NCBI GenBank assembly: GCA_001643675.2
Contig: LSRY02000011.1
Span: forward strand, 1,466,001 to 1,530,000
Length of the DNA stretch: 64,000 nucleotides
Direction of reading: 5' to 3'
Origin: Monocercomonoides exilis
Lineage: Eukaryota; Preaxostyla; Oxymonadida; Polymastigidae
Under the pieces are notes generated by a model, which was not told where the DNA came from, made no database searches, and saw only the letters and a list, made by a program, of their open reading frames with translations. The position numbers and the translations under genes are program-made. Within the stretch, counting starts at the first letter, position 1. Each line of letters opens with the position of its first letter. Below are positions 46,671 to 58,814 of the stretch, piece after piece.

Positions 46671-48004
46671 ACAAGAAGGAAGAACAGTTAGAATAGTCTA
46701 TCTGAACTGCTCTCTTTCCATTTGAATTTCTTTCTTACTTTCTTTCTTTCTCTATCTGTCTTTCAGTTCATTTCACTTCATATTATTACATGTCATTACA
46801 TGTCATTTCATCTCATGTCATTTCATTTCAAATCATCTCGCATCGCCTTCACTTCGCATCGCTGAATCTCCTTGTGATGTCTGTAGGCTTGTTGCTGTGT
46901 TGTGTGGTAATTCCGCATTTGCCGCGAGTCGTCAAACATTATGCTTATGCATTCGGACACCGTCATATTTATTTCTATGATTATTTTCATTATTTTTATT
47001 TTTGTGGTTATTATTTAACTTTATTTGCAGTTTAAGTTCATTTGAAATTTCAATTTATTATCTTTCATTCTTTTTTTTATTTTTATTTTTTATTTTTTTA
47101 TTTTTTCAGTTTCGCGAATTTGTTGAAGCTCTTCGTTTGATTGGGCAATGGAATTACTTCACATTTTGTACACACATCTTTCTCTTTCTCTTTCTCTTTC
47201 TCTTTCTCTTTCTCTTTCTCTTTCTCTTTCTCTTTATCTTTCTCTTTCTCTTCCTCAATCTTTGTTGTTATACGGTCGCCCTGAGTTTGTTGATATGTTG
47301 GATTGATTGAAATGTGCTGAGAAACGTTAATTTCCCATCAATTCATTGCATTTTTGTTTCGTTTAGATAGAACGTGTTGAATTCACTCGGATTTCCTAGT
47401 GGTTCTGTTCTATTTCTTTTATAACCTTTTTTTTAAAAAAAAAGAAAATACATATATTCTGAATATTTTGGCTTTAGTATTCATTCACTTTATTGATATG
47501 TCTTGCTTTTTCTTCTGTTTGCTTTTTCTGATACATTTTCTGATATTACTTTCTTTCTTTGTACGTTAACTGACACAAATATCGCTTATTTATGTAACCG
47601 AACAAAATTCAATCTTTCTTTTATAAAGATTAACAATATTTATATTTTATTTGTAGAAAAAATTGTAACACCTCCTCATTTTGTTTTTGTTCGAAGCCAA
47701 TTTATCAATAATCTATCATTTCAATCATTTACATTTTTGAGTTTTTTTATTGCGGTGATTTCAGGTGTAAAGAAAATAATTAACACCATTAATAAATTCG
47801 TATTTAAGTTTATGAACATTTTTTCCTCGAAACATTGATTGATTAACACACAATCATTTAAAATATTTTTTGAAACAATGGTTTTTCAATGTTTTTTCAG
47901 AAAAAAATATGAAACAAATAACCATAACATAAATTATCAGAACATCAAATACTGGGATCATTAACATTCGTAGAAAGGGTACAGTAGATCAAAAATTGTA
48001 AATC
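46671..48004. other. Intergenic spacer with pyrimidine repeats
   Basis: No supported gene. It contains short ATTTCA-type repeats (46765-46830), T-rich tracts and a TTTCTC microsatellite. Small open frames at 46790, 47002 and 47503 are products of these tracts. Confidence 0.55.
47177..47256. repeat. TTTCTC microsatellite
   Basis: About a dozen TTTCTC units with a single TTTATC interruption near 47231 and a CTTCCTC near the end. Confidence 0.95.
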
Positions 48005-48409
48005 ATGTTCGGAATTCTCTTAGCTTTATTCGCCTGCACCCAATCCATTAATGTTGTTGATTGCTTGAATGGAGCCGGATCGATGCATCTTGTTAGCATT
48101 AAAATCGATCCAGAGCCACCGGTTCACGGTCAGGATTGCCAGGCCTCGGTTGAGTTCGCAGCAACAAAACAGCTCACAACTGCTCAATGCCAATTGATCG
48201 TCAAGAAGGTTAAAATTCCAATTTACAGAATGAACTTTGATATGTGCAAGGCCCTTGGATGCCCACTTCAACCAGGAAACTATGGAAAGAATCTTACCAT
48301 CCCGATCCCATCATATACCCCAACTGGCAAATATGATCTCGAAATTCATTGCAACAATGAAAACAAGAGAGAAATTATTTGCGCTAAGGCTCCAGTTCAA
48401 ATTGCTTAA
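48005..48409 (+). CDS. Secreted ML-domain (MD-2/NPC2-like) lipid-binding protein
   Basis: Intronless, 134 residues. A hydrophobic signal peptide (MFGILLALFACTQS) is followed by a single ML domain. Its start (VVDCLNGAGSMHLVSIKIDPEPPVHGQ) has the typical 'C....G....I.P.P..G' pattern, and the CKALGCPLQPG segment matches the conserved CP(L/I)..G turn. The end (TPTGKYDLEIHCNNENKREIICAKAPVQI) gives the last strands. Seven Cys remain in the mature part (20, 45, 62, 81, 86, 116, 126), allowing the usual three disulfides. Family members bind sterols or other lipids in endosomes or outside the cell; the ligand here is unknown. Length is typical for the family. Confidence 0.87.
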   Translation: MFGILLALFACTQSINVVDCLNGAGSMHLVSIKIDPEPPVHGQDCQASVEFAATKQLTTAQCQLIVKKVKIPIYRMNFDMCKALGCPLQPGNYGKNLTIPIPSYTPTGKYDLEIHCNNENKREIICAKAPVQIA

Positions 48410-48838
48410 ATCTTGGATCTCGCTCGGTAAATGCGAGTGAAGAGAATTTTAGGCATAATGAAGAATAGCTTTTCAAGAAATCGGATTGTCCACTTTTTTC
48501 TTGAGAGATGTTCTTTCATTCTTTATGTTTCTTTTCACAGCTGCCATTTTATATCTAAATTCATATTTTATTAAAGTTATTTTTTTAATCACATCTTATC
48601 TTTTTTTTTAAATATTAAATAACGAAACGTTAGGAGGGCTTGTACATGTTTAATTTAAGTTTTGCATTTTTACAACAAAAAATTATAAAAAGTGTTGCTT
48701 TTTGAGGATTCAAAAAAGACTTTTTATTTGAGACCTATCCCATATAAAAATGATGTGACTGTAGAAACATGAAACTTTTCTAAAATTTCAATATTATACT
48801 TATTCCTGGAAAGTTTATTGAGGCCTTCATGCTGTAAG
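48410..48838. other. Spacer between ML-domain and Cys-rich genes
   Basis: AT-rich, 429 bases; 3' region of the ML gene and promoter of the Cys-rich gene. Nothing specific recognised. Confidence 0.5.
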
Positions 48839-51800
48839 ATGAATGCCTCTCGTTCTCATTTGCTAATATTTATGCTTATCGGTGTTATAGGGATAATAAT
48901 ACCGAATTTCTACTGTCAATGTGATCCAACTTTTTTATCTCAACAGAACGAAGTGCTTGCATCACGAATCCAAAAGAGAGATCGAATGCTTCAATCATGC
49001 GCTTCGACATGCATGGTTTTTTAATAATTTATTTGAATTTTTGTTTTTCGAAAAATTCCGTAAAAAAAATTTTTTTTGCCTCTTATACAGAATCAGAATG
49101 AAATTTGCTTTGACACATGTCAGTCAACATACGAATCATGCGTAATAAATCCCAAAGCTTCTCAAACTCAATGTAGTCAACAACTTCGTGCATGCAGACG
49201 TCCTTGCCAAAAAACATTTCGAGTCTGTGCCTTTTCTCATTCGATAATTACATCATATTATGTATTTTTAGGAATGCGAAGCATCATGCATTGGAGCTTA
49301 TTCATCTCAATGCATTGAGGATTGTGCCTTTTCACTTCAGTCGATGCTTGACGATTGCGATTTTTCAACAGAAGAATGCAGACATCAATGCCTTGTTGGT
49401 GATCAAAGCTGCGAAAGGTATGCTTTTTTTTTTTTTTTTTTTTTATTGTTATTTAAAAAAACATTCATTTTATTAACCACAAAAAATCAAATGTATTATC
49501 ATTTTGTAATTGTCAAAATGAAATATTTTCGCCAATTAATTAATAATTCCTTTTCAAAAAAGGAAATGTCAAATTGAAAAGAGAACTTGCGAATCTTCTG
49601 CTCGAGATTGTTCAGATGCTTGTGTTAAGCAATGTGAAGGAAGGTTTCAGGAACTATTTGTCGAAAGATAAATAAATTTTTATATCCAATTCTCATTTGA
49701 TAAAATTATATTCATTTGCATTTCAAACATTTGTGATGTTATTTGTCATCGCTTTTCTGATTGCTCTGCTATTAGTCGTCCATCGTGCAAGGACAACTGC
49801 CTCACCGAGATGGAGGATGGCTTTGAGGTGTGCGAGCACGAAAGGGAAGACTGTCTTTCCAGATGCGGTGTATCCACATTGACAGTGTCTGGAACACAAT
49901 GTGCTGCACAGTGCTCTGACGAGCGGCTGGCGTGCAAGTCAGAATACAGGCATGCTCCTATGTGATGAATGAAAGAAAAGAATTTCGTTTTGTGAAGTTA
50001 TAATTCGTTTTGCTTGGTTTCATTGCAATGAATGAAAATTCATTATTTGTTTAATTTGCTCATATTATTTCATTCATTCTTTCTTTTTCCAATTGAATTG
50101 CTAATTGAACAATAGGCAGCAATTCAGCGACTGTGAATTGTACTGTTCTGCTTCGTCTGACGACACTTGCACAATCGAATGCGAAAAACAAAAACAAGTT
50201 TGTTTTGCCTTCATTTTTTTTTCTTTTTCCTCATTTAAATTTCCTTTTTTTTTTCCCTCTTGTTCAAACAAACAAGAAATGCTTATCAGATGCCTCAGAG
50301 AACTACGACATCTGCCGCTACTCTGTTCAAAGCCGATCAATTGCATCTTCTTCAACTTCCTCTTCTTCTTCCTCTTCTTCCACTTCTCCCTCTCTCTATC
50401 CACCATCACTTCAGCCCCAGCAGCCCACTGCCTCTGCCACGCTGGCTGAGAGAGAGTGCAGCCGAATGTGGCGCGAAGCCAACGCTGACTGTCGAGATGC
50501 ATTCGATGCATGCATTTCAAACAACTGCCAGAGGACATTCGGAACATGTCAGAATGATTGCTTGGTTTGTGGAAATGGCAAAAGAGAGATTTTTAAGTTG
50601 ATTATTATTATTATTATTATTATATTTTTAATAAAAAATTGAATGCTTTTCTCAATGTATGCGTTTGAATGTCTTGTTCATTACAGGATTTTACAGAAGA
50701 TTGCTATGCGTCTGCTGAGATTGAGCTGCAGAAATGTCTCACAAACTGCAAAGGAGCTTCACAATGTGAGGTTTGTTTAGAGTTCTTTATCGTTTATTCG
50801 ATCATTCTTCAAATTTTCTATTTTCTTATTGAATTTCCTCTTTATTATGCGATGTTTTTAAATATCCCTTTGATTGTCCTATGCTTTTTTCACTAAAATT
50901 TCCACAGGCCAAATGCAAGAACAACTATCGAATGCAGAAGGATTCGTGCCGGAATGGCTACATCCAATGCGAAAGTGAGTGCGAGGCAGACAGCACAGGC
51001 GTCTGCTTTGCTGACTGTGATGTGTGTCTATTGTGACAATAGAAGATGAGAAGGAGAAGGAGAAGGAGAAGAAGAAGAAGAAAAAGCAGGATTTGATTGA
51101 ATTCGTTTATTTTGGCATTTTCTATTCATTTTTAATTGTTTTTGAGTTTTTCATCATTTTCATTTAATTCTTATAATCATTTCGTATGGCTATAATTCTT
51201 TTGTTCTTTCAACATTCATTTCTCCAATGATGCTTTTCAGAAGGCTAAACAACAAGGCCTGTTGGAGTGTGACAAAGAACTCGATGCCTGCAATGTGGAG
51301 AAGCAGCGCGGCAGGCAAACAGACGTTGGCTGTTTGGTATGAAATTCATTCACCCATAAACATTTTGATATTATTTCCTGCTTTTTTTTTAATCTAATTT
51401 TCTTTTTATGGAAAATCCTTTTTTTTCTTAAAAAAAAAAAAAAAATCTAAATTCACATAATATATTTCTATTTCCCACTTTCTCTTTCTCCTTCTCTTTC
51501 TATTTTTTTTCACAGAGGAATCGTCGTTTGTGTGAGGCGAATGTGAGAGACATTGCAGATCAGTGCAAAGAAGTATGCACTGGCTCATACGAAGCTGACA
51601 TTGAAAAATGCAAAGTTTGTTTTTTTTATTATATTCAATACTGAATTCATCATCTTCTTCTATTCTTTCTCTTTCTCTTTCTTTCTTTTTATTTTTTTCT
51701 TTTCTTCTTCTTCTTCTTCTTTTTTTTTTTTTTTTTTCATTCAACAATTTCATTTGAAAACCCTTTTCCCCATCAACCCCTCCAGACGTCTCTCCAGCGC

Positions 51801-52301
51801 TCCTTTGACCAGTGCCAGCTGTCCTTCGAGCAATGTGAGCTGCGCTGTCAGCTTCCTTCGTCAAGTGTGCCTTCATCGACATGTGTCTCAACCTGCATGA
51901 CTCAAAGAAGAGACTGCCACACTCTCTCCACAAGAGCATTCGAAGACTGTGAGTCAAACACGAAACTGAAGTGGGTTGATCAGTGCGGCATTAACTGTGA
52001 GGTTTGGACTTATCTTTTTCTTTCATTTACTCTTCAAATCTTTTTTTTGCCATCATTTTTTCCCCCTTTGAATTTTTCTGATTGCTCTTTATTTTTTTTT
52101 TATAATTTTGATTTTCAGAATCAAAGACAAAAATGCCTTGATGCAAGCGATTCTTGGTTTGATTGGTGTTTCCACGAAAAATGTGTTGGAAATGATGCTT
52201 GCCAGCGCCAGTGCAGGCAAAAGAGAAGGACAAATACGCATACATGCACAAATGAGTTTGAAATTTGTAATAATGAATGCGCATTCAAGGAATTCGGCTG
52301 A
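48839..52301 (+). CDS. Secreted cysteine-rich repeat protein, 13 exons
   Basis: Exons 48839-49015, 49091-49222, 49272-49417, 49563-49643, 49776-49949, 50116-50197, 50277-50564, 50687-50770, 50908-51021, 51241-51336, 51516-51614, 51786-52001, 52119-52301. All junctions keep phase, 623 residues. A signal peptide (LLIFMLIGVIGIII..) leads into about 90 Cys-rich segments' worth of regularly spaced C-x3-C pairs, for example CFDTCQSTYESC, CSQQLRACRRPC, CEASCIGAYSSQC, CRRMWR-like and CFHEKCVGNDACQRQC. The spacing C-x3-C-x6-C alternating with C-x6-C-x3-C suggests disulfide-linked helical hairpins. One poly-Ser/Pro insert lies in exon 7. There is no transmembrane segment after the signal, so it is probably secreted or wall/surface bound. 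I do not recognise a named family. Most introns are phase 0 and sit just after a Cys-containing turn. Intron 5 has a GC donor (49950). Confidence 0.85.
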
Positions 52302-52506
52302 AATCTCACTTCACTTAAGGTTGTGATGAGATTTTTATTACTCACTTCGTAAATTTATATTTCTTCTTCTCTCAATCTGATTTTTGAGAATTTTTTTCGA
52401 AAATTTTCCAATTCGTGTGTGTTCGTTATTAATTTGTAAAGGGATAAAGATCATTTGTCCAATTTTTTTCTGAATTTTTTTATCTTCGTACAAGCTGATA
52501 TCAGAT

Positions 52507-55500
52507 ATGAGCGAAACGGCTTCTGAAGGGTCTATTAAAACTTCACAAAATTTAACTGTCTGCAAAAAGAATTAATTTTAAGAATTTGAACGATACATTT
52601 TTTTTAAATTTTTTTTATTTCACTTGGTGAAATGTTATTGTTGATAAAAACAAATTTAATTTCAAGAGTTCACTTCCTTCAGCAATAGAGGTCACTGTCA
52701 AAGAGAAAGAAGAGGTATTCAAACTTTTATCTCTGAATACTAATGTCAAAATGCATTTTTCTGACCAAAAAATTTTGTAGAGGATTCAATACTTATTAGG
52801 GCAAGTTAAAAAGATGCAAGAAATGCATATTCAGGAAAAGGTGTGATATTGAGAAATTACCTTACAAATAAATTGATTTATATAATATATTTATTTTTCT
52901 TCATTTAGAAAGAGTTAGAAGATGTAATTTCCCAGATGGTTGAACTGGGGAGCAAAGTGCAACAGCAATATGAAAAAGTGATTTTAGAAAAGCAAGTTGT
53001 TGAAGAAGAGAACAAACATTTGAAATATCAAATAAATGAATATGAGAATCAAATTCATCTTCTTATGAACGCCCTCAAGCAATCTTCAAAACGGCAAGAA
53101 GAAATATCAGTTTGATGTCATTTGATGATTGTTCATTATATCATTGTTGATTAATCCAATATTTCTGAATTTCGAATTTTTGAAATATGAAATGCTTTTC
53201 ACATTTTTTTAATGATTTTTGACCAATATAGAAAACTGCCGACGAAGTGATGATGTCAAATACATTAATTGATGAAAGAACCAAAGCTCTTACGCTTTCA
53301 CCTGAACGCAAAGATAAAGAAAAGAGTTCTCATAGCCGATCAACTTCTGGTAATGTGTTCTCTGAAGCCGATGCGATGAATGAATTTTTGGCTGATTTGC
53401 ATTCAGATGAGCAAAGGCCATCAAAGCTCTCAAAGCGCAAAGGACAAAATCAAAGTCAAATAGTGAACCAATCAGAAAATGGAAACAGATTCAAAATGAC
53501 TTTGTCACCATCATCTGCATTTTCGCCATCCTCAACTTTTTCTGCACATTCTCCTCGGCTTACACCGAGATCACGCCGGTCGTGGTCCATTTCTTCGTCT
53601 GGCCCGCGTTCTCCTGCTGGAGGGCTTTCCAGGAGCGGTCAAAGAACACCTACTTCATTCGCAGAGGATCGCCAGGCGCGTTTGAGTCAGTCTTTTGCCT
53701 CAAAAACCTCTCTCAACTCAACAATTTCATCAACAACATCTTCTCGTCAGCCTTCCATCATCAATTCTTCCTTCGATCCCCACTACTTCATGAAGCACAC
53801 TCGGCAGCCTGTTCCTTCCTCTCCTTCTTCTTTCTCTCGCTCGCAGCGTCGGCTCACCCGCTCTTCACTTCAATTGTCTCCTTCTTCCAGAAAACAGAAT
53901 TTAAACTCATTTTCTACAGAATCACGGAAATCGTACGCCAACGTTCCAACGCCTTCAACAAATCGATCAGCGACTGCCCCACGCACTTCCATTTCGATCG
54001 ATGCATCGCGTTCATTCGGCCATCCATCTGAACAGTCTGCAACGCCTCTTTCAGCTCGCTATGCTTCCACCCCTCAATCTCCTCTCTTCACGCCACAGGG
54101 CCCACAGACACCCGCATCCCCGAGAAATTCTTTCTCTTCCTCTTCTTTTTCACCATCATCGACACAGGCTCCAATCTCCACTTCAGTTTCTGGCTCCACT
54201 TCATTTCCTCGTTCTTCTGGCTTATCTGCTTCCACTCAGATTGCTCAGTCGTCTGTTTCTCAGAATCAGCCTAATTACGCACTTAGCTTTGCAGCTGCTT
54301 CTGCTTCTGTGCCATCTTCATCTGTTTTCTCTTCATCTTCACCCTCCTCATCCTCCTCATACGCAGTTGCATCATCTTCATCTTCATCAGGCACTTCTGG
54401 TTCACCTATATCTGCGTCAACTTCAATTCAACTCAGATCTTTACAACCAACAGTTACTCCTTTGCAGAAAATTGCATCAACAAAATCTCCAGAGAGTTCA
54501 GAAAGAGAGATATTGCGAGCTATCTCTTCGCTTTCGGCTCATTCGTCTGTCTTTTCCAACAACTTGGTCCAATCATCGTTGATTCGTTCGAGTGTCTCTG
54601 GATCTGCTTCATCATCTGCTTCTGATGGCTCTTCGATTATTCCCAAGAGAATCACAAAGAAAGCGCTGGGTCAGATGGAGTCTGCCTTAGATGCTCTTCT
54701 GAGTGAAGCACAATGCAGCTCCTTCGACGCACACAGCATTTCTGGAATGGGCGGACTGCCGATGTTGATCAACTGCGCATCAGCACCGTTTGTGGGGCTG
54801 AGAGCCAAAGCCCTTCGGTTGCTGAGATGGATGATTGGCGATGCCAGCGCAGCAGACGAGATGCGAATGGCAGGCATTTTGGGCATGCTGGTTGAGTGTG
54901 TGGCGGCTGCTGCAGACGAATGTGCAGAAGAGGCTGAGGCAGTTATGGCACAAAACGGAGCAGGGCAGAATGGTGCAGAAAGAGGGCAAAGCGCATATGA
55001 TGATGATGAAGAGGATGGAGATGGAGAAACCAGCCGAACGAGGCTGAGAAGGCTTGTCGTGCTAGTTGATGATTACGAGGAGGAGGATGGTGATGATGGA
55101 AATGAAAACGATGATGAAAATGGAATGATCTCCAGCCGAACCAAACAAGACAACTTGAGAGACAATGAGCAAGAAGACAACGACTCAGACATGTTCCATG
55201 CATCATCCTCTGAATCCAGCCCTTCAATCCAGTCACAGACACTTCAGCCGTTCTATTCGATTACACCCACAGCAACAGGAGCAGATAGTTCTCAGTCTTT
55301 GTTCAGCAAGCAGCTCAACTCATATCAGCAGTTGCCACAAATGGGAGAGAATGCAACGCTCAATGCAAGTGACGGAAATTCAACTGAAGATCCATCGTTA
55401 TCTGCACAACAAAACACCAGAAATGCTTCATCATTCTCGTCTACTCACTCAAATCGCGGCCTTTCGGTTGAAATTCCATCTTTCTCTCCTTCATCAACAG

Positions 55501-58481
55501 CACCCACTTCACCTTCACATTCAGTCAGCAACGTGTCATCAGCCCCACGTTATCCTCTTTCATCGCCTTATCCTTCGACTTCTCCAATGAATTCTGCTTC
55601 AGCTCCCGCCGGTGTATCTGCAAGTTCTCTAACAGATCCATCACCATCTTCTTCTTCATTTGGCGATTCCGCACAAAATGCTTCCTTTGCCAAAGAGCGG
55701 AGATCTTCAAGCATCATCGCTGCCCCTGCCACCTCTGCATTTTTGTTCACCACACTCGCTGGAGCTGCGCCATCTACTCCAACAACTGTGGAAGGAGGCA
55801 CTTTGTCGTGCACTGTGGAACCTCCACCAGAGCCATTGAACAAAACACAATTGAAGTTTGCTGTTCCAAAGAAAAAGAAGAAAGGAGATAAGAAAAAGAA
55901 TGGGAAAGGAAAGAAAGATGGAGGGTATTGGAATAATGATGGAGATATGGATGGAAATGAAGATGCGAATGAAAAGGCAGGAGAAGAGGATGATGAAAAC
56001 GAAGATGCTGAAGAAGCGGATGAAGAGGAAGAAAGTGAAGAGGAAGATCCAGAAATTATTGCCATCCCAGAGAAAACAGATGCTTCAAGCGAGGCTGACA
56101 TAAAGAAGCAGAAGATGCTGGAAGAATATCGTCTTGTTGGGGGCTTTGTTCCAGATGAAGAATTAGACCCAGCTGCAATTGAATCTCTTTTGGATGCACT
56201 GTACTTGATCAGGCTGTTCATGACACTGTACTCCTCCTCTTCCAATTGCCCATCGTCTGCTTCAAACCAAGTTGAGGCTGTGCCAGCCACCCCATCTGCT
56301 TCTACACCTCCGCTGACTGCCCGCTCAACATCATCCATCCGCTCATCTGCATCCATTCAGACACCTCGATCAATGAGAAGTACGCAAATTCTTCAGTTCT
56401 TCATCGAAGAGGAGCTTCTGTCATATCTCCTCACGTTGCTTGCTTATCACCAGTCTCCAGTTGTCCGCACAGCTGTTGCACAGACAATCCGTCCGTTTTG
56501 CTTCTCAATCATCGGAAAGGCGGAACTGGCTGAACTTGACGGTCTGCTTCTGCTTCTTTCGCACACTGCATATTACGCACCGCTGGTGGCAAATATATCT
56601 CCGCAGCCTTCTCAGCTGATGCTTTCTGTTTCGTCGCTGCTGACAGAAGAGATCAGGTGTATTTCTGTTCTTGCAGTCGATGCAGAAATACGACTACAGA
56701 TCCACTCGCAGAATGTTCTGAAATATCTTCTCAACTTGGCAAGCTCACTCTTTTTGCCTGCAGTGCGTGCTGTTCTGTCATGCTTATCAAATCTTTCGGT
56801 TACTCCCGTTCTGAAGACTGAAATAGTTGCAAATGGTGGACTAAGTATACTGTCGACAATACTTTCGATTCAAAACAACGGAGAAATTACAAAATTATCG
56901 CTTTCTCCGAACGAAAAGGGGAGAGCTTCTTCAGGTGCTAGCAATCCTCAACCAAACAGAGATTTAAAATCAAATTCTTCAACAACAATGCAACATCAGA
57001 AATCACAACAGAAGGGTTTATCTGAATCATTTCCATTTCTTCGCTCGTACGACTTCGAGGTGCTGAAGAGTGCTGTTCGCCTTTGTGGCAATCTCTGCCT
57101 TGACTCAAACATCAGAGACGAGATGAATAACAAGGGATTTGCATCTCTGCTTGCTCCCCACATCACGCCTTCCGATGCTGCTTTCACAACTTCGCTGCTG
57201 CGTTGCTTGGAGAATCTGTGCTCCTCACCTGAAAGTGTTGCTGTATTCAACGAAAAGCCGCAGCTGATGAAGCTTCTGTGCGATTGTCTTGGCATTGAAA
57301 TCAGAAAGACTGGAGATGGAGACGACAGAAATAAACAAGCAGGTAGAAAGTCCGCCACCGTTCTTACTCCAAGAACGCCTACAGCTTCTTCTTTTTCAGC
57401 TGTGCGCTCTTCTGATCAATCAACATCTTCACGTTCGTCCAATGCTAACGCCACTTCATCATCATCTTCTTCTTCTTCAACCGTTTACGTTTGCCTTCCT
57501 CCCTCGTCTGCTCCACTCCGCCCATCTGCCCTTTCTTTCCTTTCTCTTCTCGCCACACACCCGCTTTCTTCTCTTTCGGTTGCTGTGCCATATTGCTGTC
57601 CCATCATTCTTCATGATTCTGAACAGGCTCCAGTTGCGCTAGTGGTGTTGCGTGGGGCAATTGCAGCAAAAGCCATTGGGAAATATGTTAAAATGGCTTA
57701 TCGCACACTTTCCAGTGCATTATCTGATCTCAAATTGTGTTCTTCTGCTGTTTCAGCAATGAAAGATGCTTCTGAATATCTCTCTTCATTCAGCACTTTG
57801 GTTGCTTCAAACACTCGGTCGTTGATACAAGTTGCAGATGAACACCCTGCGCTTGCCTTGGAAACATTAGCTTTTGCTGCACAAGCCTGTATGTTTTTTT
57901 TTCATTTATTTCTTTTTTAACTTTCTTATTGCAATATATCTTCTTTATTCAATGAATGGTCATTGTTAACATGCATATTATCCATTTAGCTCGTGATGCA
58001 CGAACTGAATCAGTGCTTATGGTGGCATTGCGCCATTTGTCTGACACCGATCCCGGGGTACTGTATGCATCCACTCACTGTATTTCAGCAGTTCTGTTAT
58101 CACGTTTGTTCAGCCAAGCTTTTTATATCCTTTTTGGCATTTGTTTAACTTCATTTTTTTCCCCCAAAGGATCAATGTGCGAATCTCACCTAGAAATTAT
58201 CCAGCAACTTCTTTCACTTCTTGATGCACCTTCTGTTCCAGTGCGCATCAATGCACTAGGTGCAATAGATGCAATTGTTAAACACAGTTTGTTTTTTTTT
58301 TCTGATTGATTCTTTCATTTAAATGAAATTTGACATTTTTTTCATTAATTTTGTTTCAGCAAAAGATCTTCGTTCTATCCAGCCAGAGCAAATCAGAAGC
58401 ATTCTTTCTTCTCATTCCTCAGATCAGCACGAAAAAATCAGATCGCTTGTTGCGTCTATTCTATCGTCTCTCCACTTCTAA
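52507..58481 (+). CDS. Coiled-coil plus armadillo-like repeat protein
   Basis: Exons 52507-52557, 52667-52714, 52781-52840, 52909-53109, 53232-57888, 57990-58103, 58170-58286 and 58360-58481, all in phase, 1789 residues. Residues about 35-125 form a coiled coil (QVKKMQEMHIQEKKELEDV.., EKQVVEEENKHLKYQINEYE). A Ser/Pro-rich disordered region with many SP sites follows to about 550. Helical ARM/HEAT-like segments appear at about 600-690 (GGLPMLINCASAPFVGLRAKALRLLRWMI). After an acidic/Lys-rich insert they resume from about 1080 to the end (VRTAVAQTIRPFCFSI, LRCLENLCSSPESVAVFNEK, RINALGAIDAIVKH). ARM repeats act as protein-binding surfaces, so a scaffold, possibly cytoskeletal, is a reasonable inference. 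I do not recognise an orthologue. The first two exons are inferred from phase and donor pattern. Confidence 0.78.
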
Positions 58482-58814
58482 ATGTGAAGCTTTATTGTCT
58501 TATGTTTTAGACACACTTCAATATTTTGTTTGTTTTTTGTTTTATTCATTTTCGTTTCAACCCAAAATTGTATGTGGAAAATCACTTTTGTTTAAAACAC
58601 CTTAACCATTCCATGTACAAAAATGAAACATTTCAAGATTTCCGAAAATCAATTTTTTGTAATTTAACAAAAGAAAAGGCGATTGGTTGATAATAAACTA
58701 ATAAATAAAAATAATTAAAAATTTTTAAAAACAAAAGAGCCAAAAGACAAAATAAAACATTTCATAGCAAAACTAACAATGCTACTTAAAATAAATTACT
58801 TTGTAATATATATT

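Noticed and set aside
55568-56356. 262-codon minus-strand frame opposite the ARM-like gene
   Set aside because: Antisense shadow of an acidic/Lys-rich and Ser-rich stretch.
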